Of a stretch of 64,000 nt of DNA, positions 58,401-64,000 are shown piece by piece. The notes beneath the pieces are model-generated. The model was not told where the DNA came from. It made no database searches and saw only the letters and a list, made by a program, of their open reading frames with translations. The position numbers and the translations under genes were made by a program. Position 1 is the stretch's first letter. Each line of letters opens with the position of its first letter. Source of the stretch: Stichopus chloronotus (lineage: Eukaryota; Echinodermata; Holothuroidea; Aspidochirotida; Stichopodidae); contig CM037839.1 of the NCBI GenBank assembly GCA_021234535.1, positions 29,527,475 through 29,591,474 of the forward strand, read 5' to 3'.

Positions 58401-61400
58401 ACTTGAATGAATGAAATGAAAATAAACCTCATATCATACTGTAGTGGGAATTCTAAAGAATCAGTACAGTGTATAAAGATTGTAGGTAGGTCTGTGGCTT
58501 ATAGTTTATGGGTTCACCTTTTGTGGCATTTGTGTATGTCCCAGATATGAAAAATCATATCCATGAACAGCAAATATATTTTAAGATAAAAGGCATATTG
58601 CAGTTTTAGAAATTGAGATGTGACCTTTCAAATGAATTCTGTGACTTAAAGGGAAATAATGCATTTGCTTTACAGGAAAAAAATATTTTGAAACCAATAT
58701 TTGTGGACAAAGAATGATAAATTGTTCAAAATAAGGAAGGACTTTGACTTTCCTTTTCAAGAAATAGTTTTCTCACAGATAGAATTTCAGTTTTTGTTCC
58801 TCAAAAAACAATTTCTTCGCCCAACCTTTAAAAGTTCAAATGATGCATTTCCTGTAAGTCATCTTTTGCATCATGTTTTGAGGAGATACAGCAGAGCTTT
58901 TGTTGATGAGCATGAATGGTTTTAACAATGATCAAAGGTTTTTTTATTGTATGCCATTTTGTTGTATTGTAAATGTCCTATGTCCCTTGAAAATGTTTCT
59001 GTAATTTTTCTGTAAGTAGTGTCCCATGTCAGACTGGAGGAGAAATGCCCGGCAGGATTTCAAAGTTTATTATCCTGTACTGAGAAAGAATATTTCCCTA
59101 GGGCAGAACTGCAAAAGAACAAAATGAAGAAAACGTTGGTCGTAATGAGTAGTTATTGGTTTGAGATGAACTTGTTTCTGAGATTTCTAACATTGGCCCG
59201 TTTTTAGAAACAAATTTGTCAAATCAGATTTGAGGAATCTCATTTATATTAATTGTACAAGTGGAGAAATGACTGGAAGTTGCAGTAGTCAGGAAGTGAT
59301 GTCATACAACCTGTACTGAAGTCACTCAAATAGGTGTTGATATAGTAAACTATTAATGTAATACAAGCACTATAGTAACCTTTTATAAATAACTAATTTC
59401 TTAAGTATCCCAAAGTTCATCACGCTCTTCAAGCATACACACACTCCTGTTCAGAGATGTGAGCTTCATTCAAAGGATATGGCATTACATGTCACATTGA
59501 TGACATTCTGTGCTCAGTTTGGGCAATGACATATATCCATAAATACAACAAGTGGACTGCAGTTTTAAAGTTATATCTTACAACTGATGGTAGATACAAT
59601 CTACTATTGTGTTTAAATATTGATTGTACCTGAGTCCATGTGCTGTCTGGCTGTTAGTAACAGACTTTCAAGACTGGAGGGATAAGGCCAAGTTTGAAGC
59701 ACATACGTGATTGCAAAGCAGTTGTGGACGGGTGTGACGGGAGGAGGGGGGGGGGGTTTGACTCTCATCTCCAGCAGGGTTTGATAATTGAGATGCTAAG
59801 GGATGCAGATTCGTGTCAGCTCCGTGATGTTACGCTCTCTTTAAAATGGCAGTAGTCTATTCAGCCTGCTTGAACTTTTAAAGGGGGGGGGGCAGTGGAT
59901 TATGAAGGGAGTAAACACTTTTTCTGAGGCATTAGCATTCACTGGAGAGGGGACGGGCCATCTGCGGAGAACACTGCATTCTTCTCCTTGTCATTGCATG
60001 AACCCATAATGATGCACTATGTAAGCCCAATCCATTTCTTAAATTTCCATCAAAAATCCTCAAGAGTTTTAACTACTGTGTTTCCCTGTCTCCCTGATTC
60101 TAGGGTCTTGGTAAAGATTGCCGTTACTTGATGCAACCCTCTCTGGTCTACAACCACGTCTTGGATATACCTTTGCTCAGTGAACTCTCTCACAATACTT
60201 TCAAATTTCCAGAAAGTTCAAGTTATACATTTTTCAGGTAATGAAAGTGAATTTAACAATATTCTCCCTGCATAGTCCTTCCTCAAGAAAAACATATTTG
60301 TGCACATCTGTTAACACATGTATTGCTTTTGACTTTCCTTGAAATGAAAATTAGAAAAAATAGACGAATTGCTTTGTTAGACATTACATCTTTTAAGATT
60401 TTTTGCCTGATTATATGTCAGACGATTTATTGCAAGCCCTATAGATAATGTGACAATGTTAATGCTGCCTTAAAAATCATGTTAAAACAAGGAACACACT
60501 ATTGTAATGGAATGATAGTATGTGAATGTAGTTCTTTTAACATGTTGGAAACATTGTAAAAAGTAAATTAGCAAATAAGAAAAAAAATCTACCTTTTACA
60601 AAATTTTAAGTATAAAGTAAAGGGGCGAGACAAAGTAAAGAGGCGAGACTAAGTAAATGCTTTTCATGCAAGCCATTTCTAGCAATACCTTTGTCATTTA
60701 ACTTCAAATCTTAGTCACAGAGGCAAGCACAACATTCCAGGATGCATAGCTACCTGTAGAATTACTTACTGTTGGTGAATGGCACACGAAGTAATAAGGT
60801 GCCTAACCTGATTTGCGATTCAAAATCTTTTCGAGATTGTAATACTAGATCAGAATTACCTATGTTACACACTTTGACACTGAGTCATTAGAACATGCAT
60901 GAAAGCTTCTATATATGTATATACATAGAAAGTGCTACGGCACAGGACTAAGTTCGAGTTACATCACTATTTTAATATTTTCATTTTTTTTGTTCTTTTT
61001 TTTGCATTTAAATTGCCACAATTTTTTTAAGGACTTGTGCCTAGTCTCAGACCGAGTCCTTGAGTGTACAGGGCAGAGTCCGAGTCCTTGAAAATCGGGC
61101 TTCAAGACCCGGTCTCGAGTCCTGTCTCGAGTCCTCCAGCACTGGTGACAGTGTAAGCATACAGTTACGTCAGCAAGATGTCACAGAACTAGCATGTGCA
61201 ATGCAATCTGAAAATGATAACTTGACAAAGAACGTCAGTGTGAAGGTTTCATTGCAAGCTATAAATCATACATTACCATACAACATCTGCTTTGTAGTGA
61301 GGTATGATGATATTAAAATTGTAAACCTTTTGCTTTAGTGTAACCATGAAGAGATTTTGCAATGTTCTTTAAAATAGACTGACATTCATCTTTCTATTCA

Positions 61401-63675
61401 ATTTTCCTTGTTTGGTAGATACCAGACAAAATTAACAGGTTCATCGGTTAAATTCAAAATAAGCCAGTGTTCGGGAATGCTTCAGAACAAATCCTTGATG
61501 GGACACTGCCCTCTGAATATTTCTTGGGGAGAGGGCAGTATTCCAGTCAAAGAGGACCCCATTAGCTGCGAGGATCAACGAGACGAATGCCAGGTAGCTG
61601 TCAACGGTGTCCTCAGGGATGTTTGGTATTACTTGAAAGTGGAGAAAGCTATTCAAGAGGACATCAAAGACTTTAGCTTCAACATCATGGTGGAAGAAGA
61701 AGGTAGAGTGTAATGGCAGATGATGATGGTTCCCTCTGAGGGAAGCTCCCCCAAACAGAGTTCAACTGTTTTGATTTACTAGTTTGCATGTCAGTAGGTC
61801 AACATTGACTCTGAACTTTCAAAGAAACTTGCTGAATCATTGGGTTGTAAATTGAAATACGATAACAGCAATTCCACAATTTTACATGTACGTTAATCTT
61901 GAGTTAAAAGACCTTACCCAAACAGGTTTGCCTTCTTTTTCTAAAATACTATCCCCTTCTTGCAACTGGTTAAATCCTCCTGGTATTGGTTACTGTGTCT
62001 GTATCTGAATATGGCATTCATATCTGTCTAACACCAGAACTGGCAAACTTCCTATGTCTTGGTTACTATGCCCTTATTTGACTATGCTTTTCTTTCTTGC
62101 AACTGGTAAATTTCTTGTCCTACCCCCGCATCTACAAATTTATCACAGTCTAGAGTCAGTATTTTCCTTTGTAATCTTTGAGCTGCAGTATATTCCTAAC
62201 TGCTGATGGCCCCATAAAGAACTATCTTTCTAGAAACCATGTTGTGTACCCTATGTATAGTGCCATTTCATTGAGACTCTAACCTCTTAGAGACATGTCA
62301 AGATCTTTTATCTCCCTCCTCCTTATACCCAATGTTCCCTCTCTGACTACTACTACTGTATTCCTGACAAGTGTGTCTCTTTTCTCAAAACATGCAGATT
62401 GTACATACACCCACAGGACTAACATGTATGCGACAGAAGAAACAGAGGTACGGGAAGAATTTTCAAAGGTTCTGTATTCCTCGGTACCAATTTTGTTTGG
62501 TAACAACTCCACGATGTCTCTTTTTGAGGCTGCATCAGATGATGACCTTGAAGAAACTTCCTGTGCTCCTTTCTACCCTCTTGTTTTGGTGAAGACTTCC
62601 TCCAGTTCCTCAAAAAAGTTTGTGAAGATGGCAGAAAATAAAACTGATGTGTACCCTGTCCAATCACAGAAACCCATAGTTATGACCTTTGACCTAGACC
62701 CCATCGAGGATGTCGGTGGACTCTTGGTGGTTGATGTCAATGCATCCGATCTTCCAGTTAGTATCCTGAATTGAATTTGTGTCATACCATTATCTCTTAT
62801 TTTATCTTGTCTCGTGTACAGTCTAGATCAAGATTGCCTTTTGCTACCTGTAATTTGCAAGTAAATGGTCAAGATCCTTACTAATGTAATGAAATAAAAG
62901 GCAAGCTTTACAGAGTACTTTTTAAGGTCCGGAAAGATTTGCCTACTGACTTAATGATGTGCTAGAATTATTGAAACATACTTTGAAGCCACAATGGAAT
63001 TTTCCATCCTTGTTTATGTTTTACTTGGTGTCCATGGGTGAAACGTCAGCAGATTATAGCAGATACATTGCATGGAGATTGGTCACATGCCATTAAGAGA
63101 TAAAGCCACTTGCATTTTATGTCATTATACTGTCTTCTTTTTGTTTGTGAGAAAAAAAACTAGAGAAATAGATTTCTATTTATTTTGCCTTTTCCATCAT
63201 TCAGTTTACCCTTGAAGTCAATATGCCTCCATTTATTTACATCTTAGTCCTTATTTGTACATATTCATATGAAGAAACTTTGCATCTACAGACTTTGAGA
63301 AACACAATATTCTTGATTGGCAGCTGTGTAAAGCATCGCATAAGATCATATGGTTGTATCATAATGAACATTTTTATTACCACTCCATGCTGTGTTCATG
63401 TATTTATGTGCTTCACACTCTCAGCCATCACAGGTTTGTATTCTTCAGCCACATTTTATATTTTCAAATGTCTCTCCATAGAATCCATACATACAGTTTT
63501 GCCTTCAGCAGATGGGACCAGCTATAAAGGATAACATTAACTTTAGCTGTGAGAGCGAGAAGATTATCCAGGGCAACCTCTCCCTATCCAAGAGAGAGCG
63601 TTGGATAATGCCATTCCCTGTGGTTGGATCATTGTATTTGACCCTCCAAGTGGACTGTTTTCAGGAATCAGATGA
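46257..63675 (+). CDS. PGAP6: TMEM8/PGAP6-family protein, N-terminal ectodomain (exons in window; 3' end beyond 64000)
   Basis: Gene-level entry. Exons: 46257-46353, 51588-51752, 57885-58098, 60104-60237, optionally 61152-61301, 61419-61702, 62398-62756 and 63509-63675. The translation matches my recollection of vertebrate TMEM8A/PGAP6 in order: a signal peptide, a SLFRFLLPE segment (SARLFRFRVP in human), a PIVNPYNTSFPD segment (PVINPLGTSFPD), a GNWFIIAY segment (GDWFVAAH), the Cys-containing middle domains, and a QGNLSLS...SLYLTLQVDC segment (QGYPLSLS...WYLSLQLMC). In mammals PGAP6 is a surface and lysosomal GPI-processing phospholipase A2 of the CREST superfamily that sheds GPI-anchored CRIPTO; its catalytic membrane domain lies C-terminal. 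Here that part is outside the window, so TMEM8A and TMEM8B cannot be told apart. The gene is divergent from the Ig gene, with 4.4 kb between start codons. Confidence 0.85.
46985..47180 (-). mobile_element. tRNA-derived SINE
   Basis: On the minus strand a pol III A box (TAGCATAGTGGG, 47166-47155) is followed 55 bases later by a B box (GGTTCGAATCC, 47111-47101). The T and anticodon stems are too mismatched for a working tRNA. Further along the same strand the sequence ends in a purine-rich tail (AAAAAAACTAGAAAAAG and similar, about 47005-46980), as expected for a SINE. It lies in the first intron of the TMEM8-like gene. Confidence 0.68.
47299..47942 (+). mobile_element. Candidate solo LTR
   Basis: 644 bp that begins TGTAG and ends CTACA. 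Toward the right it has features of an LTR: a GC-rich, CpG-containing promoter-like stretch with CCAAT boxes (CTATTGGCTA at about 47492, GACCAATCAG at about 47640), an AATAAA signal (about 47832), and a terminal AGACTTCGCACGCTACATCGCTACA-type end. There is no primer-binding site or coding region beside it, so it would be a solo LTR. A matching target duplication was not found, which keeps the call tentative; a CpG-rich promoter is the alternative. Confidence 0.35.
49795..49885 (+). repeat. ~27-bp tandem repeat
   Basis: Three to four imperfect units of the form GGGGTTAGTTAGAACAT with TTGTAT- or GGTAT-type linkers. Confidence 0.65.
51588..51752 (+). CDS. PGAP6: TMEM8/PGAP6-like exon 2
   Basis: 165 bp between a good acceptor (TTTTTGTTCCCTCATATAG) and a GTAAGG donor; starts phase 1, ends phase 2 (within a base or two at the acceptor). 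It encodes IFREQYNSVSYVSEYENYG, then SISLFRFLLPESVSVANWSF, then TEACPDRDIY. The segment SLFRFLLPE aligns with ARLFRFRVPP, and the Cys before DRDIY with the Cys before DAEIT, of vertebrate TMEM8A. NWS and NKT are N-glycosylation sequons. The intron before it is about 5.2 kb. Confidence 0.85.
52290..52465 (+). repeat. 22-bp minisatellite
   Basis: About eight units of GACTGCTAATGTTCTTGACTGT with variants (CTACTG, GGTAATG, CTAGTG). It lies in the second intron of the TMEM8-like gene. Confidence 0.85.
54750..54840 (+). repeat. 29-bp tandem repeat, three units
   Basis: Three units of CTTTGCAGACCACACCCACT followed by CAAGCCATC, the third with an insertion. More diverged relatives at 54230-54380 share ACCACACCCACTCAAGTCAT. 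The overlapping open frames here are repeat artefacts. Confidence 0.82.
55438..56130 (+). repeat. DR1-type satellite array inside the Helentron-like element
   Basis: Monomers of about 147-154 bp begin CTTGTAAACACGATATCTC and contain ATCTCATACTTGGCATG, TTGAGTAGATGATCCCTATT and GGAGGTCAAAGGTCATTTGG. The first two are almost identical over about 110 bp; later ones decay. This is the best-preserved array of the family in the window. Confidence 0.88.
56642..56992 (+). mobile_element. TTAA-flanked MITE, copy B (nested)
   Basis: 351 bp from TTAA at 56642 to a decayed TTAC at 56989-56992, with ends AGGGAAATAG and CTATTTCACT. The interior matches copy A reversed and copy C in the same orientation. 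It lies inside the Helentron-like element, between two groups of satellite monomers, so it inserted after that element. Confidence 0.8.
57885..58098 (+). CDS. PGAP6: TMEM8/PGAP6-like exon 3
   Basis: 214 bp between acceptor CATTTGGTAG and donor AAAAG/GTATTG, starting in phase 2 and ending at a codon boundary. It encodes SIHHDGLPIVNPYNTSFPD, then a stretch ending GPEPGNWFIIAYRLKEDVDK. With the last codon of exon 2 restored, DIYISIHHDGLPIVNP aligns without gaps to the EITVHFRSGAPPVINP of vertebrate TMEM8A, and PGNWFIIAY to PGDWFVAAH. This fixes the acceptor position. The exon lies just right of the end of the Helentron-like element at 57665. Confidence 0.9.
58646..58991 (+). mobile_element. TTAA-flanked MITE, copy C
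   Basis: 346 bp from TTAA at 58646 to TGAA at 58988, ends AGGGAAATAA and CTATGTCCCT. Shares ATTTGTGGACAAAGAATGAT, TTTTGAGGAGAT and TGAATGGTTTTAACAATG with copy B. It lies in the intron between exons 3 and 4 of the TMEM8-like gene. Confidence 0.78.
60104..60237 (+). CDS. PGAP6: TMEM8/PGAP6-like exon 4
   Basis: 134 bp from acceptor CCCTGATTCTAG to a GTAATG donor; starts phase 0, ends phase 2. It encodes GLGKDCRYLMQPSLVYNHV, then LDIPLLSELSHN, then TFKFPESSSYTFF. GLGKDCRYLMQP aligns with GLAPTCAYVFQP of vertebrate TMEM8A, keeping the Cys. The exon lies in a 2-kb intron stretch otherwise free of features except poly-G runs at about 59740 and 59880. Confidence 0.88.
60610..60655 (+). repeat. 18-bp direct repeat pair
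   Basis: AGTAAAGGGGCGAGACAA and AGTAAAGAGGCGAGACTA stand in tandem, ending in a third AGTAAA. Confidence 0.65.
60930..61145. repeat. GAGTCC/CTCGAG repeat, possible transposon end
   Basis: From about 61040 the motifs GAGTCCTTGA, GAGTCCGAGTCCTTG and TCTCGAGTCCTGTCTCGAGTCCT repeat, ending in CCAGCACTGG. Read on the other strand it starts CCAGTGCTGGAGGACTCG, a style of end seen in some hAT-type elements (general recollection, not verified). It lies directly upstream of candidate exon 4a. Confidence 0.4.
61152..61301 (+). CDS. PGAP6: Candidate extra exon of the TMEM8/PGAP6-like gene (4a)
   Basis: 150 bp (50 codons) open in exactly the frame needed: it starts in phase 2 after GGTGACAG and ends in phase 2 before GTATGA, so it could be inserted between exons 4 and 5 without a frameshift. 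It encodes SVSIQLRQQDVTELACAMQ, then NDNLTKNVSVKVSLQAINHT, then LPYNICFVV, with three N-glycosylation sequons and two Cys, similar in character to the flanking ectodomain. Exon 4 joined directly to exon 5 already aligns with vertebrate TMEM8A, so this exon would be an addition, possibly alternative. The acceptor is weak and adjoins a repeat of GAGTCC and CTCGAG motifs (61030-61145). Confidence 0.45.
61419..61702 (+). CDS. PGAP6: TMEM8/PGAP6-like exon 5
   Basis: 284 bp from acceptor CTTGTTTGGTAG to donor GAAG/GTAGAG; starts phase 2, ends phase 1. It encodes VKFKISQCSGMLQNKSLMG, then HCPLNISWGEGSIPVKEDP, then a Cys-containing stretch and DVWYYLKVEKA. The pattern QC...NKSLMGHCPLNIS aligns with DC...NGSLGCPVRLTV in vertebrate TMEM8A, and WYYLKVEKA with WLQVTAES. 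Four Cys and two sequons (NKS, NIS) fit an extracellular disulfide-bonded domain. Confidence 0.88.
62398..62756 (+). CDS. PGAP6: TMEM8/PGAP6-like exon 6
   Basis: 359 bp from acceptor AAAACATGCAG to a GTTAGT donor; starts phase 1, ends at a codon boundary. The G of exon 5 plus AT gives Asp. It encodes a variable acidic first half (YATEETEVREEFSK, then SDDDLEETS), a five-Ser run, and a conserved second half: VYPVQSQKPIVMTFDLDP followed by EDVGGLLVVDVNASDLP. CAPFYPL aligns with CLTNYPV and DPIEDVGGLLVVDV with the GMDSGGSLTISL region of vertebrate TMEM8A. A second possible donor (GTATCC) lies seven bases on, but would shift the phase. Confidence 0.83.
63509..63675 (+). CDS. PGAP6: TMEM8/PGAP6-like exon 7 (last in window)
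   Basis: 167 bp, phase 0 start, phase 2 end before GTAAGT. The acceptor is a tandem TTCAGCAG, so splicing could begin at 63509 or 63512, adding or omitting one Gln. It encodes MGPAIKDNINFSCESEKII, then QGNLSLSKRERWIMPFPVV, then GSLYLTLQVDCFQESDE. FSC...QGNLSLS aligns with LNC...QGYPLSLS and SLYLTLQVDC with WYLSLQLMC of vertebrate TMEM8A. The next expected piece is the EGF-like Cys cluster, followed by the seven-helix CREST region, beyond 64000. Confidence 0.86.
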
Positions 63676-64000
63676 GTAAGTTGAGAGAAAGAGAGGAGAC
63701 CCTTCTGAGAACAAAATCTTTGAACAATTGTTTTTCTTGTTGTCTTGATGTGGTATATAATATCTTACCCACTTTATTTCTCTCTTTGCCTTTCTGGCAT
63801 GTGATCTGCTTCGTTAAGTCTTCTTGTTTTCATCTTGTCATTGTGTTCATATCCATAAATGCTTTCAGTCCTATACAGCAACAGATCAGATGAGTGTGTA
63901 GGAGAACTCGGGAATGAGCAAATGAATGAGAGTCCACAAATGAACCAATGAAGCAACCTGTTTGCCTTAACTTGTATTCATGTATTATGTGTTTTGGGGA
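63676..64000 (+). other. Intron of the TMEM8/PGAP6-like gene, to window end
   Basis: Sequence after the GTAAGT donor at 63676. No further exon is seen before the window ends. Confidence 0.6.

Noticed and set aside
61441..61656. Minus-strand open frame opposite exon 5
   Set aside because: Shadow of the real plus-strand exon.
1..64000. CRISPR array, phage or operon-type system
   Set aside because: All spaced repeats are degenerate satellites or minisatellites without unique spacers, and genes are intron-containing.

Overview
The window looks like AT-rich nuclear DNA of a marine invertebrate deuterostome, most likely an echinoderm or another ambulacrarian. That placement is an inference. It rests on intron-rich genes with GT-AG introns of 0.7-19 kb, on the repeat landscape (many diverged copies of a satellite monomer whose core is a direct repeat of the hexamer AGGTCA), and on a TMEM8/PGAP6-family gene that aligns exon by exon with my recollection of vertebrate TMEM8A. 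There is no operon structure, prokaryotic gene, rRNA or CRISPR array. Most open reading frames above 60 codons are chance.

Two protein-coding genes are supported, and they run divergently (head to head). On the minus strand, an Ig-domain protein starts at 41847 and runs left through four phase-compatible exons (41830-41847, 37923-38004, 22806-22856, 3606-3830). They encode a signal peptide, a short acidic linker and one C2/I-type Ig domain. The introns are about 3.8, 15 and 19 kb, so about 60% of the window is intron of this gene. Its 3' part lies mostly off the left edge; a possible transmembrane exon is at 1299-1448. On the plus strand, a TMEM8/PGAP6-family gene starts at 46257 and runs off the right edge. 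Seven exons (plus one extra phase-compatible exon) encode the signal peptide and most of the N-terminal ectodomain. The EGF-like and membrane (CREST) parts lie beyond 64000.

Layout: 1-3605, 3' flank or introns of the Ig gene with a reverse-oriented satellite array. 3831-22805, a long intron with two copies of a TA-flanked MITE, a TTAA-flanked MITE, a 16-bp minisatellite, 20-bp and 28-bp arrays, and a hAT-like element. 22857-37922, an intron with more degenerate satellite, a 56-bp palindrome, a GC-rich islet and a roughly 400-bp tandem duplication. 38005-46256, the first intron, the shared 5' intergenic region and a repeat-rich block upstream of the TMEM8 start. 46354-63508, introns of the TMEM8 gene with a tRNA-derived SINE, a candidate solo LTR, several minisatellites, a 2.3-kb Helitron/Helentron-like element carrying the satellite array, and two more TTAA MITEs.

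The most notable findings are: the Helentron-like element with matching subterminal inverted repeats, hairpin and CTAG end; the perfect DR1 nuclear-receptor half-site pairs inside the satellite monomers; the unexpected 150-bp in-phase exon of the TMEM8 gene; and a cluster of TGACGTCA palindromes around the 5' end of the Ig gene.
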